64,000 nt of DNA from Microcoleus sp. bin38.metabat.b11b12b14.051 (GTDB lineage: Bacteria > Cyanobacteriota > Cyanobacteriia > Cyanobacteriales > Microcoleaceae), in NCBI RefSeq assembly GCF_013299165.1, contig NZ_JAAFKD010000017.1, positions 1 through 64,000 of the forward strand. The letters run 5' to 3'. Within the stretch, counting starts at the first letter, position 1, and each line of letters begins with the position of its first letter. The notes under the pieces are model-generated. The model saw only the letters and a program-made list of their open reading frames with translations. It was not told the origin of the DNA and did not search any database. Positions 17,257 to 26,153 of the stretch are shown here, piece after piece. Position numbers and translations under genes: made by a program.

Positions 17257-18327
17257 ATGCCCAATACACTCGATATTAGTTCAGTCTTAGAAATCCTGCG
17301 ACCTGTGCAAGACCCCGAACTGCAAAAGAGTTTGGTGGAATTGAACATGATTCGTAACATTAAAATTGACGGCGGTGTCGTCAGTTTTACTTTAGTGCTG
17401 ACAACGCCTGCTTGCCCGCTGCGAGAATTTATTGTCGATGATTGCAAAAAAGCGGTCAAACAGTTGCCAGGAGTGGAAAAAGTGACCGTAGAGGTCACAG
17501 CCGAGACTCCGCAGCAGAAAGGAATGGTCGATCGCCAAGGCATAGAAGGCGTTAAAAATATTATCGCAATTTCCAGCGGCAAAGGTGGCGTCGGCAAAAG
17601 CACGGTAGCGGTAAACGTGGCCGTAGCCCTGGCGCAAACTGGCGCGAAGGTAGGTTTGCTAGATGCCGATATCTATGGGCCCAACGACCCAAATATGTTG
17701 GGTTTGGGGGATGCGAAAGTGATGGTGAGGGACGGAAAAAGCGGAGAAACCCTCGAACCCGCTTTCAACTACGGCGTCAAATTAGTCTCGATGGCGTTTT
17801 TAATTGACAAAGACCAGCCTGTAATTTGGCGCGGCCCAATGTTGAACGGAATCATCCGACAGTTCCTCTACCAGGCGAATTGGGGCGATTTAGACTATCT
17901 GATTGTCGATATGCCTCCGGGTACGGGAGACGCGCAGTTGACAATGGCGCAAGCGGTACCGATGGCCGGTGTGGTGATTGTGACGACGCCGCAGACGGTG
18001 GCTTTGTTGGACTCCCGCAAGGGTTTAAAGATGTTCCAGCAGTTGGGAGTCTCGGTATTGGGAATTGTGGAAAACATGAGCTATTTTGTGCCGCCGGATA
18101 TGCCTGACAAGCAGTACGATATTTTCGGTTCCGGGGGCGGGGAAAGAACGGCGGCTGAGTTGGGAGTGCCGCTGTTAGGCCGCATTCCGCTGGAAATTCC
18201 GTTGCGGGAAGGTGGCGATTCGGGCGTGCCGATTGTCGTGGGTCAACCGGATTCTGCTTCGGCGAGGGAGTTGCGGGCGATCGCGGGTCGGATTGCTGGT
18301 AAGGTTTCTGTAGCAGCCCTAGCTTGA
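17257..18327 (+). CDS. mrp: Mrp/NBP35-family Fe-S carrier P-loop ATPase
   Basis: The N-terminal MIP18-like domain (about 1-85, with TTPACPLRE) is followed by the ATPase domain with the deviant Walker A GKGGVGKST (about residue 105), switch DADIYGPN and PPGTGDAQ. These proteins carry or assemble iron-sulphur clusters. The typical C-terminal CxxC of the family is not apparent; the nearest region reads MSYFVPPDMPDKQYDIFG, where many bacterial homologues have cysteines. The start is ATG 17257, six bases after GGTGGAG; ATG 17242 is also in frame. The gene is divergent from hemF. Confidence 0.88.
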   Translation: MPNTLDISSVLEILRPVQDPELQKSLVELNMIRNIKIDGGVVSFTLVLTTPACPLREFIVDDCKKAVKQLPGVEKVTVEVTAETPQQKGMVDRQGIEGVKNIIAISSGKGGVGKSTVAVNVAVALAQTGAKVGLLDADIYGPNDPNMLGLGDAKVMVRDGKSGETLEPAFNYGVKLVSMAFLIDKDQPVIWRGPMLNGIIRQFLYQANWGDLDYLIVDMPPGTGDAQLTMAQAVPMAGVVIVTTPQTVALLDSRKGLKMFQQLGVSVLGIVENMSYFVPPDMPDKQYDIFGSGGGERTAAELGVPLLGRIPLEIPLREGGDSGVPIVVGQPDSASARELRAIAGRIAGKVSVAALA

Positions 18328-18329
18328 GT

Positions 18330-18546
18330 TGACTGTTGACTGTTGACTGTTGACTGTTGACTGTTGACAGCTACCTCTACCTCCACGTGGAAGTCCGTGA
18401 GTGAGTGTGGAACAGGCATCTTGCCTGTGTGTGTGTGAGTGGGTGTGGAACAGGCATCTTGCCTGTGTGTGTGGAACAGGCATCTTGCCTGTGTGTGTGG
18501 AACAGGCATCTTGCCTGTGTGTGTGGAACAGGCATCTTGCCTGTTC
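18330..18546. repeat. GACTGTT heptamers and five GGAACAGGCATCTTGCCTGT units
   Basis: A GACTGTT heptamer array (18330-18368) is followed, from about 18406, by five copies of GTGTGGAACAGGCATCTTGCCTGT separated by GTGTGT stretches. Each unit contains the palindrome ACAGGC/GCCTGT. The lack of unique spacers of constant length excludes a CRISPR array. Confidence 0.8.
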
Positions 18547-18588
18547 TAGCGTTAAACTATCAACAGCAAACACAACATTCAAACAATT

Positions 18589-18780
18589 ATGATTTTTCCT
18601 GGTTCGGCAGTTCGAGTTAAAGATAAGGGCGAGATTTACTACGGCTTTCAAGGACTTGTCCAGCGAGTTACCGATGGCAAAGTCGCGGTACTGTTTGAAG
18701 GTGGCAATTGGGACAAGCTGATTACTTTCCGCCTGTCGCAGTTGGATCTAGTGGATGCTACGGCTGGCCGCGCGAAATAG
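18589..18780 (+). CDS. ndhS: NAD(P)H-quinone oxidoreductase subunit S
   Basis: The 63-residue protein has the NdhS pattern along its length: [41 protein letters not shown] and FRLSQLDLV. NdhS is the SH3-like subunit that forms the ferredoxin-binding site of the photosynthetic NDH-1 complex, which drives cyclic electron flow and CO2 uptake at the thylakoid. It is monocistronic, between repeat clusters. Confidence 0.93.
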   Translation: MIFPGSAVRVKDKGEIYYGFQGLVQRVTDGKVAVLFEGGNWDKLITFRLSQLDLVDATAGRAK

Positions 18781-18803
18781 TCAGTTGACAATAAGATTGG
18801 TTT

Positions 18804-18930
18804 GATCGTTCGGACTTTAGTCCTTGATGAATGCGGACTAAAGTCCGAACGATCAAACCGTTTTTATTGTGAGGACTTTAGTCCTTGATGAATGCGGACT
18901 AAAGTCCGAACGATCAAACCGTTTTTATTA
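18804..18930. repeat. Two tandem GGACTTTAGTCC hairpin units
   Basis: Two nearly identical units, each GGACTTTAGTCCTTGATGAATGCGGACTAAAGTCCGAACGATCAAACCG in outline, follow ndhS. The GGACTTTAGTCC and GGACTAAAGTCC arms pair. They could terminate ndhS transcription. Confidence 0.75.
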
Positions 18931-19053
18931 TGCAGAATTGACCGTAAATGATGTAATTGATAATTTATAATTGGTAAAAAGACCAAGACAAGGCAACTGA
19001 GTCAATAGCATTGAAAACAACACAAAACAAATGACAAATGACTAACTAAAATT

Positions 19054-19722
19054 ATGCGTTTACCTTTACCCCAATTTACAACAAAAGAGCGCCATCCCGA
19101 TCGCATTGCCGAAGTCATCGAGACAGCAACTACGGAGTTTTTGGCTCAATGTTTAGAACCGGATGACTTGAGTTTTCCGGTGATGCCGCCTTTTGGGAGT
19201 TGGGTGAAGGCGGAAGATGAAGAATCAAAAAATCAAATCTACGGCGTGGTTTACCATGCTACCACTAGCCCGATCGACTCTGTGCACAGAGCTCGCGCCT
19301 TGGGTTTGTCGCTGGAAGAGTTGCGGGAAGAACAACCGCAGATTTTTGCGATGCTCAAAACCGAGTTTAGAGTGGCGATTGTGGGGTTTGAGAAGCCACC
19401 GGAAAGGTTCAACGGCCACGGCCCATCTAGGGGTACAATTTATCAGTATTTGCCGCCACGCCCGCCACAAATTCACCAAGCAGTTTATCGCTGCGAACCG
19501 GATGAGGTGATTGATTTTACGGTACAGTTGGATTTTTTGAGGACGCTGCTGGGAGTGACAAATGCGCCTGTGGATGCACTGGCGGCGGCGACGATTCGGG
19601 AGATTTATCAGTTGCGAATGCGCGATCGATCTTGGTTGGTAGAAGCCGGGAGAAATTTAAGTGTTTTGTTGAAAGATGATTATGACAGATTGCGGGTGAT
19701 TTTGAGCCAGATTCATCCGTAG
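19054..19722 (+). CDS. HAS-barrel domain protein
   Basis: The 222-residue protein starts with a HAS-barrel-like region (PPFGSWVKAEDEESKNQIYGVVYHATTSPID), the beta-barrel also found at the N-terminus of HerA helicases and ATP-synthase subunits. The rest (RARALGLSLEELREEQPQIF, LLGVTNAPVDALAAATIREIYQLR) is helical. No ATPase domain is present. Stand-alone proteins of this kind are widespread in cyanobacteria and have no assigned function. It is a single gene. Confidence 0.7.
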   Translation: MRLPLPQFTTKERHPDRIAEVIETATTEFLAQCLEPDDLSFPVMPPFGSWVKAEDEESKNQIYGVVYHATTSPIDSVHRARALGLSLEELREEQPQIFAMLKTEFRVAIVGFEKPPERFNGHGPSRGTIYQYLPPRPPQIHQAVYRCEPDEVIDFTVQLDFLRTLLGVTNAPVDALAAATIREIYQLRMRDRSWLVEAGRNLSVLLKDDYDRLRVILSQIHP

Positions 19723-19792
19723 GAGACATTGGACAGTTTGTCGATCGGGAAAGAGGATTGTTAATCTTATTTGTCCTCTTTATTGATCGCGC

Positions 19793-19993
19793 TTATTCCG
19801 CTACTTTTTCTTGCACTCGCCGATATTTGCCCTCTAAACGTTCCTGTCGCTGACGGCGGTTATCAGCTTCTAACATTGCGAGGACTTCATCTAATTTTAG
19901 CGTCCAAACATCAAGCAGGCGACAAGATTCTCGCATCCTAGCAACATTTTGCTGTCTTGTCTCTAAATCTGGTATTCTCGGCTGTTGAGTCAT
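19793..19993 (-). CDS. Small coiled-coil protein of unknown function (second gene of a pair)
   Basis: A 66-residue, charged, helical protein (QQNVARMRESCRLLDVWTLKLDEVLAMLEADNRRQRQERLEGKYRRVQ) with heptad-like leucines. The start ATG 19993 overlaps the TGA of the upstream gene (ATGA), so the two are translationally coupled. I do not recognise the family. Size and pairing allow a toxin-antitoxin or DNA-binding accessory unit, but no motif supports this. Confidence 0.55.
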   Translation of the reverse strand: MTQQPRIPDLETRQQNVARMRESCRLLDVWTLKLDEVLAMLEADNRRQRQERLEGKYRRVQEKVAE

Positions 19994-20334
19994 GGCAGGT
20001 TCCAACTCCTTTTAATTTCTTGAATACTGGCTTCTGAGGCATCGGCGATTGCCTCTCCCTGGTCTATCGTCCTATACAAAAAGTCTAGCACATCGGCTGT
20101 TGCTGCTGGTTGAGATTCTGCCACCTGTTGCAAGATTCTGTGCAAACGGTTGTAGGGAATTCTCAGACGTTCTTTCACATGATCAATTGCTTCTAACTCA
20201 GGCATTGTTTCCTCTGTTTCTCCAAATTGCTGTAAGAGGGAATATTCTGCTGTTGTTGCTATATCCAGAAGTGCGACTAACCGCTGTTGCAATATGAAAA
20301 TAGTGCTAATAGTCTGGTTTGGTAATTTTGCCAT
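19990..20334 (-). CDS. Small helical protein of unknown function (first gene of a pair)
   Basis: A 114-residue acidic, all-helical protein with no signal peptide or membrane segment. It is coupled to the following small gene by an ATGA overlap. An inverted-repeat element starts 36 bases upstream of its start codon (20370-20518). No family is recognised. Confidence 0.55.
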   Translation of the reverse strand: MAKLPNQTISTIFILQQRLVALLDIATTAEYSLLQQFGETEETMPELEAIDHVKERLRIPYNRLHRILQQVAESQPAATADVLDFLYRTIDQGEAIADASEASIQEIKRSWNLP

Positions 20335-20369
20335 GACTTTGAATTTTGAGTGACAAATTATCAGTATAA

Positions 20370-20518
20370 TATAGCAATCCTAAATCATTATCCAGTCCGT
20401 TCATCAGTGTAATTCTTGTAGGGGCAACCCCCCGTGGTTGCCCTCTTTAGTTGACGCTGGGGGTAGGCACGGGGGCACTACCCCTACAAATATGTACAAA
20501 TCATTTAGGATTGCTATA
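20370..20518. repeat. 149-bp element with 20-bp terminal inverted repeats
   Basis: The left end TATAGCAATCCTAAATCATT is complementary to the right end AAATCATTTAGGATTGCTATA apart from one base. The interior carries TGTAGGGGCaaCCCCCCGTGG and GGCACGGGGGCactACCCCTACA, two copies of the repeat also found inside the dehydrogenase gene. No clear target-site duplication is visible. It has the structure of a MITE. Confidence 0.6.
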
Positions 20519-20572
20519 GCACTTCAGAATCGCCAATCAATCCGTCATAATTTATTTAAGCCTAAAAATCAT

Positions 20573-20878
20573 ATGTGGGTAGAAATAACAGCGCTAAATC
20601 AGATTCCCGAATCGGATATTTTGAAGGTAAAAGTTGAGGAAACTTCACTAATTTTGAATCGCCAAGGTGCGAATGTCACTTGTTACCGCAATGCTTGCAC
20701 TCATTTGGAATATCCGATCGATATGGGTAGGGTAAGTGACGGCATTATTACCTGTCCTTTTCACAAATATCGGTACAAATTAGATACGGGTAAATGTTTG
20801 AATGCACCCAGTGATTCGCTAGAGTCTTATCCGGTGAAGATTGAGGGCGAGATCGTTTTTGTAGAAATTGGTTCGTAG
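20573..20878 (+). CDS. Rieske [2Fe-2S] ferredoxin-like protein
   Basis: The 101-residue Rieske domain has the two cluster-binding boxes: CTHLEYPID (Cys, His) and CPFHKYRYKLDTGKC (Cys, His), separated by 17 residues. Small soluble Rieske proteins transfer electrons to oxygenases or act as regulatory subunits (as in nitrite reductase NirD-like proteins). ATG 20573 begins the domain; the longer frame from 20438 runs through the repeat element and is rejected. The Rieske boxes lack the extra disulphide cysteines of cytochrome b6f/bc1 Rieske proteins, so this is the dioxygenase-ferredoxin type. Confidence 0.8.
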   Translation: MWVEITALNQIPESDILKVKVEETSLILNRQGANVTCYRNACTHLEYPIDMGRVSDGIITCPFHKYRYKLDTGKCLNAPSDSLESYPVKIEGEIVFVEIGS

Positions 20879-21092
20879 TAAGGACTTTAGTCCTGATTTG
20901 TCAAAATCATTAAGGAGGACTGAAGTCCTCACTACAAACTTATAAGTGGTTTGTAGTAAGGACTTTAGTCCTAATTTCCTAAAATGGATGCGGATTGAAG
21001 TCCTCACTACAAACTTGTAAATGGTTTTTAGTAAAAACTTTAGTCCTGATTTCCTAAAATGGATGCGGACTGAAGTCCTCACTACAAACTTC
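20873..21092. repeat. Three GGACTTTAGTCC hairpin units
   Basis: Three consecutive units, each TTNGTAGTAAGGACTTTAGTCC ... GGACTGAAGTCCTCACTACAAAC, with a more diverged third copy (TTTTAGTAAAAACTTTAGTCC). They begin at the stop codon of the Rieske gene, between two convergent genes. Confidence 0.75.
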
Positions 21093-21096
21093 TAAG

Positions 21097-21143
21097 AGTG
21101 CGATGGTTGTTGAAATTTGTAGGATTTCAACAACCATCGCACT
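21097..21143 (-). terminator. 20-bp perfect hairpin between convergent genes
   Basis: The arms at 21097-21116 and 21124-21143 are perfectly complementary, with a 7-base loop (TTGTAGG). The hairpin lies nine bases beyond the stop codon of the PEP-CTERM gene on the minus strand. No T run follows on either strand, so it may block 3' exonucleases rather than be a simple terminator. Confidence 0.6.
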
Positions 21144-21151
21144 TCTCACTT

Positions 21152-24019
21152 TCAACCTACAATTTTCGCCCGCTGCTGACGGATGAAAACCCCCAAAAGC
21201 CCGATCGCCCCAAAAATCAAAAGCAGCCATTCTTCCGGCTCAGGCACCCCAGAAACATTCAAAGGATTGCTAGGTTTCGTCAACTCCTCCTTACCCGATT
21301 CTACCTTTCTTTCAAATCGATCGCTCTTAGCTTCCGCCGCCTTTAGCTGTGCCCTTTGCGCGTCATTAACCAACACAATCATCGAAGAATAGGGCGTCAC
21401 CACTTTAAAGGTTTTAGCCAACGAGTGCATCGCATCCAACTGAGTCAACTGATTAGCAGTTTTCTGCTTGCTAAGTGCAGTTATCAACTGCCGCGCAGCT
21501 ATCGGTTTAAAACCTTCATTATCACCATCTGTAATTTTTGCAACCGCTGTCGTCGCCTTCGGCGTTTTGCTGTAACTCCAAACATAACCATCAACAACAC
21601 TGATTACAGACTTACCCGATGCTGTTGTCGTCGCCACTCGCTGCATCGCCTCTTTGATATCCGTAGAAACTCCGCCGCCACTATCTTGAATCAGCTTTAA
21701 AGTTGCGTCGTCATAACCGGGGGGCAAACCTCCCAAATGCACTGTCCATAGGGGCGAGGCTATAGAAACGGTGGTTTTGCGATCGTCCGCTAACTCGTAA
21801 CTGTGGCGATCGCTCACCAAGAATACAGTATCGTAAGTCTTATCACCGCGCAACTGTGCAAACTGTTGCAGAATATTCTTAAGTTGGAGCGTACCATAAA
21901 ACGTCAACTTTCCCACATCAAAACTCCGCAAATCTTCCACCAACTTCGGCGGCATCCCCGCAGCACTCGCCACATACAAATCAACCGAATTTGCTTTTAA
22001 ACTATTCGCTTTCAACCATTCAAAAGTCTCCTTAACCTCCTTATTTTCCCCCGCCATGCTGCGGGAAGTATCGAGAATCACTGCAAACTTTTTGCCCTGG
22101 GGTAGCGAGTAATTTGCATCAACCAGTGGCTTAGCCGAAATTGTATTTTCCCCGGGCAAATTCGCTAAACGCGGTATTGGTTGCTGCTGCGAAGCTGATG
22201 GCACAAATTCCGGCAGCCAAATTTCTTTAGCCTCTTTCGGGCTGTATTTAATCTCCTTTCCGCCTATGACTCGGCGAGTATTTTGATTCCAAAAAATATT
22301 GCGTTTTTCAGCCAAAACAGGCATAGCCCAACCCTGCGGCTGTCGCATAACTTTGTAAGTCAGCCACATATTCATTTCCGTTGGCGCGTTAGTTTGCGTG
22401 CGCGAAAACTCTCGTTTAGCTGGAATTGGAAAAGCTCGCAAGCGGTATTGTTTCGGGCCAATTTGTTCAAGCAAAGCCGGATCTACATTTTCTCTCACCT
22501 GCTGGTTATAAACTTGCTGTGCGGCACCTCTGGGCGACACAGTAAATGCAAAACGCTTGTTCAAATTGCCAGTATCACCCAACCAAACTCCTGTAACTGT
22601 GGCACTTTCCGGCAGGGAAAAGTAGTAAAATACTTCTTGCAAGTTGGGCGTTTGATTTTTGTAAACTTCGTAGAGTTGAACGTCAGCCCAATCGCCCTTT
22701 TCTGTGACTGTCACTTCTTGCGATTCTAGCCATACTTTTTCCTGATTGACATTCAGCAAACCAGCTTTGGCTTCTTCGCGGTTAGATGTTGACTGTACCG
22801 CGTACTTGACTGCTGCTGCGTCACCTTTTTGGATTTCGGTATCGAAGAATTCGCCGTAAAGTTTTTCGGCTTTTTTGACATCGGAAGTTGAGCCTTGATA
22901 CAAAAACGGCGACATTATAAAATTGTAGCTGTTCTGCACATTGCGAGCCGCTGCGTCAGACAAACTGAAAGTATTTTTGTATATCTGATAAATGTGATTG
23001 TTTTCTCCCACAGTGCTGAGATAGCGGTACGGAGATAAATAAGCGTTAACTAAGCCCGATCGAATCATATCAGACTTGGCTAATAAAGTTTGACGGGCAG
23101 TCTCATTGGCTGCGGGAGTCGCCAGCATTTTCATCGCTTGAATTTGGGGCTGCTGTAGCAAAGCTGCGAAAATCGCCAGCCAAGCCGCCATAACTCCCAA
23201 GCTGCCTATGATTGCTTGATTTTTCCCGTATTGGGAAGCGAAACTGTTTAATATTTTTCGTCCAGATTGGATGTAGAGAAATCCGTAAAGCGAAGGCATT
23301 AGGACGAATAAGCTCGAAGTAAGACCAAACAGAATCAAGGATAATGGCACCCACCAAATTATCGCAAATGAACTGTACTTTAGAGACTCTATAAGTGGTG
23401 TCACCCAGGTAAAACTAAAAAATCCAACTATTATCACAAGTGCGACAGGTAGAGCGTAAAACATCAGCAATGTTGCTGCCCAAGTTCCCACTAACAACAT
23501 TAAGCTGTGCAATGCTAACTGTATCCACGCACTTCGCTGGTTTCCCATGAATCCAATCGAGCGGGGCTTTCTGTTGCCATCATCTTGAGAGGTTGAAATA
23601 TCTTGAACGTTTTCTTTTTTTCCCAGATATCCGTACAGCATCTCTACAAAAAATGCTGCGATGCACAAAGCGATTGTTGCGATAATTAGCGAGCTGGCTG
23701 GATTCAGTTCTCGCAGCATGAACAGCCTGATTAAGCAGAGTAAAAATAACGGTGCTTCTACTCCGTAAAATAACCGCATTAGCTGTAGCGGTTGCTTTTG
23801 AAAACGCTTTGCCCCAACTATGGTAAATACTGTCGGTACTGCTATCAGTGCTGTTAGGGTTAAGGAAAATTCTAGGGGAATTATTCCATCTATTGTGGCT
23901 TGGATTAACGGGATTGCCAGGTAGGGCAAAATCCCGAGATAGACTATTGACAAAAATGTCAGGTTCCACACCCAAAAAATGATTTTAAAAATTGCATCAA
24001 ATACCTGCTTGGCTTTCAT
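21152..24019 (-). CDS. PEP-CTERM integral membrane protein with VIT and vWA domains (TIGR02921-like)
   Basis: A 955-residue protein. About eight hydrophobic segments lie in the first 300 residues. A VIT domain follows (about 420-560, EEAKAGLLNVNQEKVWLE, then FYYFSLPESATVTGVWL), then a von Willebrand A domain with the MIDAS motif DTSRS (near residue 655). The C-terminus is a PEP-CTERM sorting tail: VPEPEEW, a hydrophobic stretch LLLIFGAIGLLGVFI, and basic RQQR. The gene starts inside the end of the exosortase gene (23-bp overlap), so they are co-translated and this is probably the dedicated substrate. No other PEP-CTERM protein was noticed in the window. Confidence 0.85.
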   Translation of the reverse strand: MKAKQVFDAIFKIIFWVWNLTFLSIVYLGILPYLAIPLIQATIDGIIPLEFSLTLTALIAVPTVFTIVGAKRFQKQPLQLMRLFYGVEAPLFLLCLIRLFMLRELNPASSLIIATIALCIAAFFVEMLYGYLGKKENVQDISTSQDDGNRKPRSIGFMGNQRSAWIQLALHSLMLLVGTWAATLLMFYALPVALVIIVGFFSFTWVTPLIESLKYSSFAIIWWVPLSLILFGLTSSLFVLMPSLYGFLYIQSGRKILNSFASQYGKNQAIIGSLGVMAAWLAIFAALLQQPQIQAMKMLATPAANETARQTLLAKSDMIRSGLVNAYLSPYRYLSTVGENNHIYQIYKNTFSLSDAAARNVQNSYNFIMSPFLYQGSTSDVKKAEKLYGEFFDTEIQKGDAAAVKYAVQSTSNREEAKAGLLNVNQEKVWLESQEVTVTEKGDWADVQLYEVYKNQTPNLQEVFYYFSLPESATVTGVWLGDTGNLNKRFAFTVSPRGAAQQVYNQQVRENVDPALLEQIGPKQYRLRAFPIPAKREFSRTQTNAPTEMNMWLTYKVMRQPQGWAMPVLAEKRNIFWNQNTRRVIGGKEIKYSPKEAKEIWLPEFVPSASQQQPIPRLANLPGENTISAKPLVDANYSLPQGKKFAVILDTSRSMAGENKEVKETFEWLKANSLKANSVDLYVASAAGMPPKLVEDLRSFDVGKLTFYGTLQLKNILQQFAQLRGDKTYDTVFLVSDRHSYELADDRKTTVSIASPLWTVHLGGLPPGYDDATLKLIQDSGGGVSTDIKEAMQRVATTTASGKSVISVVDGYVWSYSKTPKATTAVAKITDGDNEGFKPIAARQLITALSKQKTANQLTQLDAMHSLAKTFKVVTPYSSMIVLVNDAQRAQLKAAEAKSDRFERKVESGKEELTKPSNPLNVSGVPEPEEWLLLIFGAIGLLGVFIRQQRAKIVG

Positions 24020-25562
24020 GTTTTCCTCCTTTTAAGCTTTGTTTAACAGCATTATGTACGTTAGCAGTAAACTCTTCTACATCGGGATTTTCAGGATTTA
24101 CGGAACTGTCAAAAAGAATGGAAACTAGCACCCAAGTCTGATTGCGATGGGTGATGTCGCTGCCGATGCGCGATAAGAAGTTATCGGTTGTTTGCTGCGA
24201 AGATTGCAGCCAGTATGTAGCGGATAGTTGGTTGTCCTTCAGAGACAGCCAGCGAGCGGTTACGGCAGGAGTTAGCTGTTTTTGTTCTATCCGATTGACG
24301 GAGATGCCACTGGTTACAAAGCATAACTCGGGTGCGTGATAAGTCTGCCAAGATGTGCTGGCGACTGCGAGCATGGAACCGCGCAAGTTACCTGACACAA
24401 ATCTCTTTTTTTCGGCTTTTGTGTCTGGGTAATTGCCAAAAAATCTTTGTTCGCTGGGATTTAGGGGAATTGATTCGGATACGATTTGTTTGGAAAGTGT
24501 CAGGGGGGCGATCGCTATTTTTGTACTTTCTACATGATACAATTGAGAAATCACTGCAAGAACAGCCACCGTCGCAATTACTCCGGCTTTTGCCTGAGGC
24601 TGATTTTTCAGTATTTCAGGATCTCGTTGCGAGTCAAAATCAATTTGTTGTGTTATCCGAAATTTGGGAACTTGTTGCAGCATCAACCAACTCAAAAAAC
24701 AAGCGCAGACTAAACCGACAATTCCCAGAGGTACGTGGAGGATTTCTGCATAGGTTGGCTGTTGCCAAACTTGGGCAACCAGCACTAACACGACAACCCG
24801 CAAAGCGTTAGCAGACAACAACATTAACAAGTTAGCAGCACATACTGCCAGCCATTTAAAACTCAATTTTCGGCTTTCTAACCAAGTAGCGAATAGCAAA
24901 AATAGCGTCCCGACTAACAGGGTTTTAATGCCGCTGCAAGGTACATCAACGTGAGCAATGCCGTTTTCCAAAATCAGGATATCGTAAGAAGAAATAGCTC
25001 CCACGTGCAGGATTGAGAGCAACTGTTCTACTAGATGAGCAGTCATCACTCGCGCTGGTAAGCCCAGGCCGCTATTAAACTGATTGCTGAAGGATAAAAG
25101 ACAACCCACCAAGCCGGCAATTGGCAAGTTTTTTTGCCAAAAATTCGGTTCCGCAAAGAAGCCGCACAGCCCGTAAGTTCCGAGGATAAATAGCATTACG
25201 CTAACTTGCGGGATATTAATTGTGCACCCTGCGGCGATCGACAAAACGCCTGCACCCAACATTAACAGCAGCGGATTGCGCCTCAAAACGAAGTTTGTCG
25301 AAAATGCCCGCGGCCGATCGCCCGAATTGAGCGATCGCACTACTAATGCTACAATCAGAAAACCAATTGCTATCTTGTACAGTGTCGGTATCTCAACAAA
25401 CGACGATAACAGCCACTTAACAGCAGAGATATTGGCCCAAAACCAAGCAAGCGCTAGCAAAAAAGGAGCCAGCCAAACCAAATTAACCCCCTGAGTGGGA
25501 CTAACAGAATCTGAAATTCCCGAATTTGGAACATTGGTGCGCTGCATGATATCGCTTGACAT
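23997..25562 (-). CDS. Exosortase (XrtO-like) with C-terminal EpsI-type domain
   Basis: Exosortases are membrane cysteine transpeptidases that process PEP-CTERM proteins. The 521-residue protein has about ten membrane segments and the three catalytic marks: Cys in VPCSGIKTLLVG, Arg in SANALRVVVLV, and His in AEILHVPLGIVG. The C-terminal 200 residues after the last membrane segment resemble the EpsI/DUF3485 domain (HAPELCFVTSG). From memory, an exosortase O subfamily of cyanobacteria is encoded next to TIGR02921-type proteins, as here. ATG 25562 is used; ATG 25547 is an alternative. Confidence 0.85.
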   Translation of the reverse strand: MSSDIMQRTNVPNSGISDSVSPTQGVNLVWLAPFLLALAWFWANISAVKWLLSSFVEIPTLYKIAIGFLIVALVVRSLNSGDRPRAFSTNFVLRRNPLLLMLGAGVLSIAAGCTINIPQVSVMLFILGTYGLCGFFAEPNFWQKNLPIAGLVGCLLSFSNQFNSGLGLPARVMTAHLVEQLLSILHVGAISSYDILILENGIAHVDVPCSGIKTLLVGTLFLLFATWLESRKLSFKWLAVCAANLLMLLSANALRVVVLVLVAQVWQQPTYAEILHVPLGIVGLVCACFLSWLMLQQVPKFRITQQIDFDSQRDPEILKNQPQAKAGVIATVAVLAVISQLYHVESTKIAIAPLTLSKQIVSESIPLNPSEQRFFGNYPDTKAEKKRFVSGNLRGSMLAVASTSWQTYHAPELCFVTSGISVNRIEQKQLTPAVTARWLSLKDNQLSATYWLQSSQQTTDNFLSRIGSDITHRNQTWVLVSILFDSSVNPENPDVEEFTANVHNAVKQSLKGGKHESQAGI

Positions 25563-25685
25563 TCACATTGATGAAATCTTAGCTCAGCAAAATTGGGAAT
25601 GCCTAGACCTGTAAATTAAGTTTTGTCAAGCTGCTATTTTCTATACATAAATGTTAGCCTTATAATAATTTTATCGGAGGTAAAA

Positions 25686-26153
25686 ATGAGCGAAAAAACT
25701 ACAGGATACAAAATTCTTAGCGACAACCGACAAGCGCGCCATCTGTATGAAATTATAGATACATATCAGGTTGGGATTGAGCTAAAGGGAACCGAAGTCA
25801 AATCAATTCGGGAAGGAAAAGCCAATTTGCGGGACGGATACGCTTTGGTGAAGAATGGCGAAATATGGCTGCTCAACGTTCATATCTCGCCCTGGAGAAG
25901 TGCTAGCAACTATTTTAATCACGAGCCTCGCCGCACCCGCAAATTGCTGATGCACAAGCAAGAAATTCGCAAATTAATCGGCAAAGTGGAAGAAAAAGGC
26001 TTAACTTTAGTGCCGTTAAAAATGTATTTGAAAGGTGGTTGGGTAAAACTTGATATCGGTTTGGGGAAAGGCAAAAAACTGCACGACAAGCGCGAAGATT
26101 TGAAAAAACGCGAAGACAAGCGCGATATGGAACGCGCGATGAAGCAATTTTAG
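25686..26153 (+). CDS. smpB: SsrA-binding protein SmpB
   Basis: SmpB brings tmRNA to stalled ribosomes for trans-translation. The 155-residue sequence has the family blocks NRQARHLYEI, GIELKGTEVKSIREGKANLRDGY, HISPW, RRTRKLLMHK and a C-terminal basic tail (KKLHDKREDLKKREDKRD). The start ATG 25686 is preceded at six bases by GGAGG. The tmRNA gene is not in the window. A heptamer CATTGGT array starts directly after the stop. Confidence 0.97.
   Translation: MSEKTTGYKILSDNRQARHLYEIIDTYQVGIELKGTEVKSIREGKANLRDGYALVKNGEIWLLNVHISPWRSASNYFNHEPRRTRKLLMHKQEIRKLIGKVEEKGLTLVPLKMYLKGGWVKLDIGLGKGKKLHDKREDLKKREDKRDMERAMKQF

Noticed and set aside
18405-18546. Five direct repeats that could be taken for a CRISPR array
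   Set aside because: The intervals are only short GTGTGT stretches without unique spacers and no cas gene is present.
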